Positions 1 to 5,306 of a DNA stretch of 5,306 bases are shown piece after piece. Each line of letters starts with the position of its first letter. The stretch's first letter is position 1. The notes beneath the pieces were generated by a model. It had not been told where the DNA came from and searched no databases. It saw only the letters and a program-made list of their open reading frames with translations. The DNA lies in the NCBI GenBank assembly GCA_947057875.1, contig CAMSEX010000089.1, positions 1-5,306 of the forward strand, written 5' to 3'. The stretch comes from an uncultured Clostridium sp. (GTDB lineage: Bacteria > Bacillota > Clostridia > TANB77 > CAG-508). Made by a program: the position numbers and the translations under genes.

Positions 1-51
1 TGTGTACCGTTCTGCGGCGGCTGCCCCTGCATCTGTGTACCATTCTGCGGC
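1..51. repeat. Imperfect direct repeat, 18-base unit, 33-base period
   Basis: Copy one is at 1-18 and copy two at 34-51. Both begin TGTGTACC and end TTCTGCGGC, differing only at the ninth base (G versus A). The 33-base period keeps reading frame, so this is most simply two units of a coding repeat of 11 residues (PQNGTQ...). It lies wholly in the suspected foreign segment, and more copies may lie beyond the left edge. Confidence 0.7.
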
Positions 52-52
52 T
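1..52. other. Probable chimeric contig end, GC-rich imperfect repeat
   Basis: This stretch does not belong with what follows. It is 62% G+C (32 of 52) against about 30% for the neighbouring genes. It holds an 18-base unit twice, at 1-18 and 34-51, with one mismatch and a 33-base period (11 codons). Read on the minus strand in a frame different from lepA, it encodes a low-complexity peptide, PQNGTQMQGQPPQNGT, of the kind found in the Q/P/G-rich tails of zinc-ribbon or cell-surface proteins of GC-richer Firmicutes. In the lepA frame it gives an arginine-rich tail with no resemblance to EF4. The plus strand is also open and Cys-rich, but that is less protein-like. I infer a misassembly or chimeric read join at about base 52-55. 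A true insertion within lepA is possible but unlikely. Confidence 0.7.
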
Positions 53-934
53 CCTATAACCTGGAAGTGGCGTGCTGGCTGGCTGATTTTTGAGTGTAAT
101 CGTATCTCCTACTTGTAAATCTGAAATTGTTTTTACACTCGCACAAATATAACCAACTTCACCTGCACTTAAATACTCCGCTGGAACATAACCTCCTGCT
201 TTAAATGATCCAACTTCTGTTACAGTAAAAACTTTCCCTGTTGCCATAAATAAAATTTCGTCATTTGCCTTCAAACTTCCATTTTTAATTCTAACATACG
301 CAATCGCACCCTTGTAATTATCGTAAACCGAGTCAAAAATCAAGGCTTGTAAAGGAGCATTTACTTCTCCACTTGGTGCTGGAATATCGGTTACAATTCG
401 CTCTAATACCTCTTCTACATTCAAACCTGTTTTAGCAGAAATACAAGGCGCATCCATAGCTGGAATACCAATAATATCTTCAATTTCTTTTTTCACTTCA
501 TCTGCCCTCGCATTTGGCAAATCCACTTTATTAATGACTGGTAAAATTTCCAAGTTATCGTCAATTGCCAAATACACATTAGCAAGTGTTTGCGCTTCCA
601 CACCTTGTGTGCTATCTACCACCAAAATTGCTCCTTCACATGCTGCCAAACTTCTTGATACTTCATAATTAAAATCTACATGCCCTGGTGTATCAATTAA
701 ATTAAATTCATAGCTTAAACCATCTTTTGCTACATAATTCATTTTTACTGCTTGGGATTTTATGGTAATTCCTCTCTCGCGCTCAATTTCCATATTATCC
801 AAAACCTGTGATTCCATTTCACGTTTAGAAAGACTTCCTGTCATTTCAATCATTCGGTCAGCAAGTGTTGACTTTCCATGGTCAATATGAGCAATAATAC
901 TAAAATTTCTAATTTGTTTTTGTTTATCTTGCAA
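2..934 (-). CDS. lepA: Elongation factor 4 (LepA), 3' end missing
   Basis: LepA/EF4 is a ribosome-associated translational GTPase related to EF-G, linked to back-translocation and to ribosome assembly or stress. About 293 genuine residues are visible of the usual ~600. The G domain is intact: the P-loop AHIDHGKST (residues 15-23), switch I ERGITI (53-58), DTPGH (81-85), NKVD (135-138) and SAKTG (166-170). The LepA-typical LSKREMESQVLDNMEIERERGI block lies at 35-56. A beta-barrel domain II runs from about 180 to PLPGY at 289-293. The start is TTG at 934: GGGAGGG lies 6 bases upstream (941-947) and no ATG is in frame before the RNFSIIAHIDHG block. From about base 55 leftwards the frame stays open but homology stops (arginine-rich, foreign). 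Domains III, IV and the C-terminal domain are therefore absent. The LRR gene ends 17 bases upstream, suggesting cotranscription. Confidence 0.95.
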   Translation of the reverse strand, partial: MQDKQKQIRNFSIIAHIDHGKSTLADRMIEMTGSLSKREMESQVLDNMEIERERGITIKSQAVKMNYVAKDGLSYEFNLIDTPGHVDFNYEVSRSLAACEGAILVVDSTQGVEAQTLANVYLAIDDNLEILPVINKVDLPNARADEVKKEIEDIIGIPAMDAPCISAKTGLNVEEVLERIVTDIPAPSGEVNAPLQALIFDSVYDNYKGAIAYVRIKNGSLKANDEILFMATGKVFTVTEVGSFKAGGYVPAEYLSAGEVGYICASVKTISDLQVGDTITLKNQPASTPLPGYRSRRMVHRCRGSRRRTVH

Positions 935-940
935 AATTAT

Positions 941-947
941 CCCTCCC
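941..947 (-). promoter_or_regulatory. lepA ribosome binding site fixing a TTG start
   Basis: The minus strand reads GGGAGGG here, 6 bases before TTG at 934. It sits just past the stop codon of the upstream LRR gene (stop at 952-954). No ATG or GTG in the same frame lies between that stop and the conserved LepA N-terminus, so this site decides the start. Confidence 0.8.
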
Positions 948-951
948 TGTT

Positions 952-2601
952 TTATTCTGCTCTATCTAAGTCATTCTCAAAAGATGGCTGTATTGGAATA
1001 ATATTTCCTGTTCTTCTATTAGCATACTTTTCAACATTTTTACCAACTTTTGTTAAACTAGCTGGCAATTTTTCAATCACTAAATGATAATCTCCTCTAA
1101 AACAATCGTCTCCAATTTCCTTTAATTGACTGCCAAATTCTATACTTCTTAAAGCATCGCATCCTGTAAATACGTATTTTCCTAAAGAAATTAATTCTTC
1201 TGGCAATACGACTGTTTTTAAAGATTTACAATTAGCAAAAACGCCTTCTTCAATTTTTTGCACACTTTTTCCAAATGTTATATTTTTTAAATGGCTACAC
1301 TTACAAAAAGTATGGGCTTGTAAATATGTCAAACTTTCTGGCAATGTTAAATTTTCTAAACTTTCACAATAAGCAAATGCCCACTGACCTAAGCCTTTTA
1401 AAGAAGCTGGCAAATCAACTGTTTTTAAAGCTCCGCAATTACAAAAAGCACCTTTTTGAATTTCTCTTATATTATTTCCAAAATTGATTTTAGTCAATTG
1501 TGCATAAGCATTAAATGTGTTATCTCCTATCACTTGCACATCATCTGAAATAGTAATTTCGCTTACTTGATTAAATGGTGGTAATTCACTTTTATTTCTT
1601 CTTCGTATTTCTGTTATTCCTTCTCCAAAAGTAATAGATTGCAAATTCTCCATGTGATCCATTGCATCCACCTCAGCAACTGATTTTCCATTAATATTTA
1701 AGGCAACACATTGACTTTGACATTTACGTAATAATCTTCCTTTTGGCGGAAAAGCATGATATTCTGTCCAGCTTTTCTTTTCTCCTGTTTTCTCATTTAT
1801 TTTCTCAAAAACATATTTTGTCTTTTTACCAAACTTTTCTCTTACCTTTTCCAAAATTGATTTTTTCTTTTTAACTGGTAAAACTTCTGTTTTTTCTTTC
1901 TCCAAATTTTGTTTCGGCGTTTTGTTTGTTTCCTCTTTTAATTGGATTGTTTCAGTTCCAGCAAGCATTTTCCACATTTCCTGATTTTGTAATGTATCTG
2001 TCGAAATATTTTTGCAAATTTTAAGAATGTCAAATGAAACAATTTCGTCTTTTTCTTCTGACATTTTTAATAATTTATTTTTTATCTCGCCAGCCAATTT
2101 TTCTCGTGTTGATAATTCATCTGCTAATTTCAAATCAATTGGCTCACCATTTTTTAATTGCTGTATATAAATATGCAACAAAGCCATAGCAGATATTTCG
2201 TCTATTTTAGAAGCCAATTCCTCATCTACTGCTTCTTTTTTTATATCTAATACCATACTTTTTAAAGCATCGTACAATTCTTGCGAAGTTTTATTTCCAC
2301 TCGATTTTACGAAATTTTCTACTTTTTTTTCATAATATTTCTTAACCAAGGATTTCCTCTTCAATCCTGTTTCTTCTTTATCTAAAAACATAGCAATCTC
2401 TATATCCATTTCTTTGAGTTTCTGCCACAAATTTGTCTTTTCTGGATAATCTTTAAAACCATCTGTTAGCTGTTCTAATCTTGCCTCTAACACATCCAAT
2501 TGCTCTTGATATTTTTTAGCTACATCAAATTCCTGTACATAATACATTTCATTGATTAATTCTTTTACTGTCTCAATTTTATTTCGGCTATACATATCCA
2601 T
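952..2601 (-). CDS. BspA-type leucine-rich repeat protein with helical N-terminal domain
   Basis: The exact function is unknown. Residues 1 to about 215 are charged and helical with likely coiled-coil stretches (for example 28-72). Residues 220-280 form a very Lys/Glu-rich linker. Residues 320-525 carry LRR_5/BspA-type repeats of 23 residues, with strict units starting at 346, 369, 392, 415, 438, 461 and 484, a longer divergent unit at 320 and a partial one at 507. The unit pattern is LxxIxFGxxLxxIxxxAFxxC; many units carry LP instead of FG and most end in a Cys-containing turn (NC, YC, KC, GC). There is no signal peptide, lipobox, transmembrane segment or sorting motif, so it is probably cytoplasmic, unlike the secreted adhesins that made this repeat known. 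The start is ATG at 2601, with AAGGA 10 bases upstream; the second ATG at 2595 is less well spaced. It lies 80 bases after yunB and 17 bases before lepA. Known: such repeats mediate protein binding. Inferred: an intracellular scaffold. The partner is not visible. Confidence 0.85.
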   Translation of the reverse strand: MDMYSRNKIETVKELINEMYYVQEFDVAKKYQEQLDVLEARLEQLTDGFKDYPEKTNLWQKLKEMDIEIAMFLDKEETGLKRKSLVKKYYEKKVENFVKSSGNKTSQELYDALKSMVLDIKKEAVDEELASKIDEISAMALLHIYIQQLKNGEPIDLKLADELSTREKLAGEIKNKLLKMSEEKDEIVSFDILKICKNISTDTLQNQEMWKMLAGTETIQLKEETNKTPKQNLEKEKTEVLPVKKKKSILEKVREKFGKKTKYVFEKINEKTGEKKSWTEYHAFPPKGRLLRKCQSQCVALNINGKSVAEVDAMDHMENLQSITFGEGITEIRRRNKSELPPFNQVSEITISDDVQVIGDNTFNAYAQLTKINFGNNIREIQKGAFCNCGALKTVDLPASLKGLGQWAFAYCESLENLTLPESLTYLQAHTFCKCSHLKNITFGKSVQKIEEGVFANCKSLKTVVLPEELISLGKYVFTGCDALRSIEFGSQLKEIGDDCFRGDYHLVIEKLPASLTKVGKNVEKYANRRTGNIIPIQPSFENDLDRAE

Positions 2602-2635
2602 CTTTTATTTTTCCTTCTCTTCTTATATTTTTCTT

Positions 2636-2644
2636 ATTATATCA
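2636..2644 (-). promoter_or_regulatory. Extended -10 promoter for the LRR-lepA unit
   Basis: The minus strand reads TGATATAAT, a perfect -10 hexamer (2636-2641) with the TGn extension (2642-2644). The -35 region 17 bases further upstream (TGTACT) is poor, as is common for extended -10 promoters. Transcription would start near 2629, giving a leader of about 28 bases before the ATG at 2601. This is a SigA-type signature, so the downstream pair would be expressed vegetatively. In so AT-rich a spacer a chance match is possible. Confidence 0.55.
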
Positions 2645-2681
2645 TATATTGCTTTTTTAGTACATACCCTTTCTAAAATTT

Positions 2682-3380
2682 TTATTCCAAAACATTTATC
2701 ACATCAGACTGCCCCATTCCTTCCAAATTATAATAAGTTTCTGGCACTTTTCCAAAAATAATGGCTTCTGTTAGTAAAACTTCAGATGCCACATCTTTTC
2801 CAAAGGAACCAATCGGCGTCAATATTCCAATATTGGTATTCAAACTCAAATAAATTTTATGTAATGTCTGATTAACTCCCACATTTTCCACTTTAGAATT
2901 AATCTGTGTCTCAATTTTCCCAGCTGTTTCTAACTCGATTTCAAATTTGGGTCCAACATTCTTTAAAATCGTCACTCCACTAACACTTCCATAATTTATG
3001 TATACCATTGTAGTTGGACTATTGTCAATTCTTGTTTGAATATTTTTCACTATTTGACTTATCAATTGGTTCATTAAAATTGTATTAATTTGCATAAAAA
3101 TCACATTTCCTTGCTCATCTTTTTCTAAGTTTACAAGGTCTTGATAAGCATAATGTGCCATCATTTTTTCCACTTCTTCGCTCACAATATGATTAGCTTT
3201 TGAGCCAGCTGCTGTTTTACAACTTGCCACAAAAATTGGATATGAGGACATCACAAAACTAACCACTGCTCCCACTAAAATAACCATGACTATAAAAATT
3301 AATAATTTTATTTGACTAAACTTTCCTTGTTTTCTCTTTGGAAATCGAATTCGTCTACGCGAATAGATTATATCTACCAT
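2682..3380 (-). CDS. yunB: Sporulation protein YunB
   Basis: The 232-residue product matches the Spore_YunB family in length and architecture (about 250 residues in Bacillus subtilis). The N-terminus is strongly basic (RRRIRFPKRKQGK, 8-20), followed by one hydrophobic segment at about 24-46. This predicts an N-in anchor with the body outside the membrane, which in a sporangium would be the space around the forespore. The outer domain has the family look: a helical stretch 55-120, then a beta-rich part with GPKFEIELETAGKIET (143-158), and the late motif GKVPETYYNL (210-219). In B. subtilis yunB is a SigE-dependent mother-cell gene; its biochemical role is unknown. I chose ATG at 3380 (MVDIIYSRRR) because GGAGAGGTGG lies directly upstream at 3384-3393. 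The in-frame ATG at 3395 has no ribosome binding site and its first codons are that Shine-Dalgarno. It follows sipL by 62 bases with a terminator between, and no separate promoter is evident. Confidence 0.85.
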   Translation of the reverse strand: MVDIIYSRRRIRFPKRKQGKFSQIKLLIFIVMVILVGAVVSFVMSSYPIFVASCKTAAGSKANHIVSEEVEKMMAHYAYQDLVNLEKDEQGNVIFMQINTILMNQLISQIVKNIQTRIDNSPTTMVYINYGSVSGVTILKNVGPKFEIELETAGKIETQINSKVENVGVNQTLHKIYLSLNTNIGILTPIGSFGKDVASEVLLTEAIIFGKVPETYYNLEGMGQSDVINVLE

Positions 3381-3383
3381 TTT

Positions 3384-3393
3384 CCACCTCTCC
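3384..3393 (-). promoter_or_regulatory. yunB ribosome binding site deciding the start
   Basis: The minus strand reads GGAGAGGTGG here. The AGAGG core lies 6 bases before ATG 3380. An ATG at 3395 in the same frame would put this purine tract inside the coding sequence, so the shorter start is preferred. Confidence 0.75.
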
Positions 3394-3398
3394 ATTTT

Positions 3399-3428
3399 TA
3401 ATACAAAAAGGCAGGTAAATACCTGCCT
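3399..3428 (-). terminator. Rho-independent terminator of sipL
   Basis: On the minus strand an 8-base-pair perfect stem, AGGCAGGT (3421-3428) pairing with ACCTGCCT (3409-3416), encloses a 4-base loop (ATTT) and is followed by TTTTTGTATT. It lies 14 bases after the sipL stop codon and 28 bases before the yunB start. This is a canonical intrinsic terminator. Because yunB follows with no obvious promoter, it may act as an attenuator that sets the sipL to yunB ratio. Read from the plus strand the downstream T tract is broken, so it should act mainly on minus-strand transcripts. Confidence 0.9.
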
Positions 3429-3442
3429 CTTATTTTATCATT

Positions 3443-4912
3443 TTACTTCATAATATACAATTTTTCTCCTGGACGAACTCCTTGATTTTCTTCCAACTGA
3501 TTATTTTTGATTAAACTATCCATGCTTACTCTAAAATCTCTTGCAATATTCCAAATCGTATCGCCTTCTTTTACAAAATACACCACCATAGCATAATCAC
3601 TTTCTTCTTCACATTCCTCTTCTTCCACATTATCAATTAAACGAATGGTTTTGTAATTACTGCTATTTGGTTTGACTTCTAATTGCAAATCACAAGCCAC
3701 ATCTTCTCCTGTCAATTTAAAATGTTTTCTGACAAAATTCATTTCAATATCATCTGTATCACAATCTAATTTGACCATAAATGGAATTTTTGCTTTTTTG
3801 ACATTTAGATTATTTCCTGTGTCAAAATAAATATCAACACAAACTTCGCCTTCATAATTTGTAAAACTTCCAGCCTGCGTTTTATTCGTAATATTTGCCA
3901 TACAATCCACATCATAAAGTGTACGAATATCCTCTACTAAAATATTTTCATTAATTTCCACCATTTCATGAGAAGCTCCGCCTTCTACTTGCACTTCTAC
4001 CGATTTTTGACTAAATGTAATATTTTTCTCGATACCATACATGTCTTGCACAAGTTCAATGGTTTGCTTTTTATAAACTTCGCAAGAAACCTCAAAATCA
4101 ATTTGGCAAGAAATTGATTTTTGCTCTTTGGCATTTGGTTTAAAATTCATGTTACGCACTTTGTAAGTGGTGTTGCAAATATCTTCATCTGTCACTTTTT
4201 CCATGTCAATAAAATTCATAATTGGAATGGTAGATTGGGCAAATCTCAAATTTCCATTTTCTGTGATATACATAATTTTAATATTGGCATCTGCTTTTGA
4301 CAAAACTTTGTTGTAGCTGATTTTATTCTCAAAATGCTCCACACTAACATCACATTTTAAAATATCAGAAATATCGTCATCTTCAATGCTTACATCTTCT
4401 TTCAAAGAACTTCTAACTGTATTCATTGCAACAACTGTACTCAAATCAACTGTTTCTTGTAATTTCTCAACGCCAGCTAAATTTTGCAAATTATCTAAAT
4501 ACTCAATATCGCGGCACACAAAAAAATTAAAACAAATTTTTAGCTGAACAGTTACATTAATTTTTCGCTCATTCAAAATTTTAGTTTCAATATTTGTCAC
4601 TTCTATTCTGTATTTGGTCGACATATCAACTGTGATGTTAGAATCTTCCACAAAGTCCATAAAATCTAACATGGTTCCAATCACCTTGGTTTCTCCACTT
4701 TCTGACAAATAAATAATGTGTGTATCAATATTTCCATCAAAGCGATATTTGCCATCTTGGCACTCCTCCTTATAAATATATGGATTGGAGTTCGTACCTA
4801 TAATATTCACAATATCTGGTTTTGTGTCTGGTACAATAATATCGCCTTGTATCTCTATACTTTTAAGTTTTTCTGCCATTTTTTTATGCATAGATACAAC
4901 TTTTTTTTCCAT
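3443..4912 (-). CDS. sipL: SPOCS/LysM spore coat morphogenesis protein, SipL-like
   Basis: This 489-residue protein has the SipL layout. In Clostridioides difficile SipL binds the ATPase SpoIVA through its LysM domain and tethers the coat to the forespore surface; B. subtilis SpoVID is a functional analogue. Three SPOCS-like (DUF3794) modules can be seen at about 20-135, 165-285 and 308-420; the first carries the signature GDIIVPDTKPDI (23-34). A short acidic linker, EEEECEEESD (430-439), precedes a C-terminal LysM at about 444-488 with VKEGDTIWNIARDF, LIKNNQL and RPGEKLYI. There is no signal peptide, as expected for a mother-cell cytoplasmic coat protein. The start is ATG 4912, preceded by AAAAAGGAGG with 8 bases spacing. 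The frame is open to an ATG at 5020, but those 36 extra codons cover the leader and probable promoter and encode nothing family-like. It is divergent from the gene at 5108 and probably mother-cell (SigE) regulated. Confidence 0.93.
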   Translation of the reverse strand: MEKKVVSMHKKMAEKLKSIEIQGDIIVPDTKPDIVNIIGTNSNPYIYKEECQDGKYRFDGNIDTHIIYLSESGETKVIGTMLDFMDFVEDSNITVDMSTKYRIEVTNIETKILNERKINVTVQLKICFNFFVCRDIEYLDNLQNLAGVEKLQETVDLSTVVAMNTVRSSLKEDVSIEDDDISDILKCDVSVEHFENKISYNKVLSKADANIKIMYITENGNLRFAQSTIPIMNFIDMEKVTDEDICNTTYKVRNMNFKPNAKEQKSISCQIDFEVSCEVYKKQTIELVQDMYGIEKNITFSQKSVEVQVEGGASHEMVEINENILVEDIRTLYDVDCMANITNKTQAGSFTNYEGEVCVDIYFDTGNNLNVKKAKIPFMVKLDCDTDDIEMNFVRKHFKLTGEDVACDLQLEVKPNSSNYKTIRLIDNVEEEECEEESDYAMVVYFVKEGDTIWNIARDFRVSMDSLIKNNQLEENQGVRPGEKLYIMK

Positions 4913-4920
4913 AAAAAAAT

Positions 4921-4930
4921 CCTCCTTTTT
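4921..4930 (-). promoter_or_regulatory. sipL ribosome binding site deciding the start
   Basis: The minus strand reads AAAAAGGAGG, 8 bases before ATG 4912. It is a near-perfect anti-16S complement, and it rules out the longer reading-frame start at 5020. Confidence 0.88.
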
Positions 4931-4937
4931 GGTTCCA

Positions 4938-4953
4938 TAGAAATTATTTTCTA
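4938..4953 (-). promoter_or_regulatory. Inverted repeat in sipL leader
   Basis: A perfect 6-base inverted repeat, TAGAAA-N4-TTTCTA, lies 7 bases upstream of the sipL Shine-Dalgarno. In the transcript it would form a small AU-rich hairpin. As DNA it could be an operator half-site pair. It is weak thermodynamically and could be chance in AT-rich sequence. Confidence 0.25.
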
Positions 4954-4971
4954 CGCTTTTTCTATATAACA

Positions 4972-5001
4972 TATATATGGAAGATTTTGAAAAAAATACC
5001 T
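4972..5001 (-). promoter_or_regulatory. Possible SigE-type promoter for sipL
   Basis: On the minus strand CATATATA (4972-4979) resembles the SigE -10 consensus CATACAnT at 6 of 8 positions. AGGTATT (4995-5001) shares only the TATT half of the -35 element, with a 15-base spacer (14 is usual). Known: sipL is in the SigE regulon in C. difficile. The start of transcription would fall near 4965, giving a leader of about 50 bases. The match is partial and the region is AT-rich. Confidence 0.3.
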
Positions 5002-5026
5002 GAAATAAAAAATTTACCAATTTTTC

Positions 5027-5055
5027 TTGATTTTCTTTGTATTTTATGTTATAGT
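5027..5055 (+). promoter_or_regulatory. SigA-type promoter for the plus-strand gene
   Basis: TTGATT (5027-5032) and TATAGT (5050-5055) are separated by exactly 17 bases, and TG at 5047-5048 makes an extended -10. Transcription should start near 5062, about 45 bases before ATG 5108. It is back to back with the proposed sipL promoter, their start sites about 100 bases apart. Confidence 0.6.
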
Positions 5056-5107
5056 TGTTATGTAATATAAAGACTTATATTAGTCAAATCAGAAAGGAGT
5101 GCAACTT

Positions 5108-5254
5108 ATGACTTACGAAACAGACAAAATGATGCTTTTCGGATACGAGGAGAAAAAACGGTTTTTAAAAGAGCTTCAGGAGAATTTCGGCAAGGATGCC
5201 TCTTTGGAAAGTATTCTGCAAAAATTATCACAGGAGGAACCGCTTCCCATAGAC
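5108..5254 (+). CDS. Hypothetical protein, 5' fragment cut by adapter
   Basis: Forty-nine codons are genuine, beginning MTYETDKMMLFGYEEKKRF and ending EEPLPID. I do not recognise the family. The visible part is charged and mostly helical (EKKRFLKELQENF, then SLESILQKLSQEE), with no signal peptide or membrane segment, so it is probably the start of a cytoplasmic protein. The start is ATG 5108, with AAGGAG at 5094-5099 spaced 8 bases. An in-frame GTG at 5099 overlaps that Shine-Dalgarno and is rejected. A good SigA-type promoter lies upstream. Its 40% G+C (59 of 147) and use of CGG, GAG, CAG and TTC codons differ from the minus-strand genes, but the stretch is short. The frame continues for ten codons (RSEERRVERV, then a stop at 5285-5287), but those are adapter sequence, so the true C-terminus is unknown. 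Confidence 0.65.
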
Positions 5255-5306
5255 AGATCGGAAGAGCGTCGTGTAGAAAGAGTGTAGGTTATAGTGTAGA
5301 TCTCGG
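5255..5306 (+). other. Illumina sequencing adapter contamination (P5/i5 side)
   Basis: From 5255 the sequence is the reverse complement of the Illumina TruSeq dual-index P5 adapter. It starts with AGATCGGAAGAGC, then GTCGTGTAG, then AAAGAGTGT; the usual text has two more G residues between these last two blocks. An 8-base index-like segment, AGGTTATA, follows at 5286-5293, then GTGTAGATCTCGG (5294-5306), the start of the flow-cell part. The 8-base segment is one base from AGGCTATA, which I recall as the reverse complement of index D501. The biological insert ends at 5254. Confidence 0.97.

Noticed and set aside
1..51. Direct repeats read as a CRISPR or mobile-element end
   Set aside because: There are only two 18-base copies with a 15-base gap, the period is a multiple of three, and the sequence reads as a coding low-complexity repeat in a foreign GC-rich segment.
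878..1487. Plus-strand open frames at 878-1087 and 1275-1487
   Set aside because: They are antisense to lepA and the LRR gene, have no ribosome binding sites, and encode Phe/Leu/Lys-rich strings typical of the reverse strand of AT-rich genes.
2602..2681. Terminator after yunB
   Set aside because: I searched the 80-base spacer for a GC-rich stem with a T tract and found none; only the extended -10 element stands out.
2552..2761. Plus-strand hydrophobic open frame spanning the LRR-yunB spacer
   Set aside because: It overlaps two well-supported minus-strand genes and a promoter, lacks a ribosome binding site, and its hydrophobicity follows from T-rich sequence.
3381..3395. Earlier yunB start at 3395
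   Set aside because: These codons (MERWK) are the purine-rich ribosome binding site of the 3380 start, and nothing resembling a binding site lies before 3395.
4718..4969. Plus-strand open frame antisense to the sipL start
   Set aside because: It is a shadow of sipL and its leader, with no start signals and low-complexity hydrophobic content.
4913..5020. N-terminal extension of sipL from the ATG at 5020
   Set aside because: The 36 extra codons overlap the Shine-Dalgarno and probable promoter, no ribosome binding site precedes the 5020 ATG, and the family starts near MEKKVVSMHKK.
952..5254. A defence, toxin-antitoxin or other novel multi-gene system
   Set aside because: The minus-strand genes are sporulation and translation genes with recognised families, plus one LRR protein. 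No nuclease, toxin, reverse transcriptase, integrase or repeat array is present.
5255..5287. Arg/Glu-rich C-terminal tail and stop of the right-hand reading frame
   Set aside because: It is encoded entirely by sequencing adapter.

Overview
The window is an AT-rich (about 30% G+C in the lines I counted) fragment of an endospore-forming Firmicute, most likely an anaerobic gut-type Clostridia. The evidence is the spore-morphogenesis gene sipL (SPOCS modules plus a C-terminal LysM, the clostridial form), a yunB homologue, strong AAGGAGG-type ribosome binding sites and heavy A/T codon use. It looks like a complete short contig from a metagenomic or draft assembly, because both ends are artefactual.

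Layout. Four genes lie on the minus strand, read from right to left. sipL (3443-4912) ends in a clear Rho-independent terminator (3405-3428). yunB (2682-3380) follows. Next is a 549-residue protein with an alpha-helical N-terminal half and a C-terminal run of about nine BspA-type leucine-rich repeats (952-2601), with its own extended -10 promoter. Last is lepA (elongation factor 4), which starts at a TTG at 934, 17 bases after the LRR stop, and runs off the left edge. On the plus strand, divergent from sipL, a small gene of unknown function starts at 5108 behind a good SigA-like promoter and is cut off at 5254.

The ends. Bases 5255-5306 are Illumina adapter: the AGATCGGAAGAGC core, then an 8-base i5-index-like segment and the start of the P5 sequence. 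The last ten codons of the right-hand reading frame are therefore not biological. Bases 1 to about 52 are GC-rich (32 of 52 bases G or C), contain an imperfect 33-base-period repeat, and break LepA homology in mid-domain. They look like a chimeric join to a Q/P/N/G-rich repeat gene from another locus or organism.

How the genes relate. sipL and yunB are both mother-cell sporulation genes in the families concerned. A weak SigE-like promoter can be proposed upstream of sipL, which would fit. The LRR gene and lepA appear to form a separate vegetative transcription unit, coupling an apparently cytoplasmic BspA-like protein to a ribosome-associated GTPase. I found no RNA genes, mobile elements, CRISPR arrays or convincing novel multi-gene system. 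The least explained biological items are the cytoplasmic LRR protein and the truncated right-hand gene.
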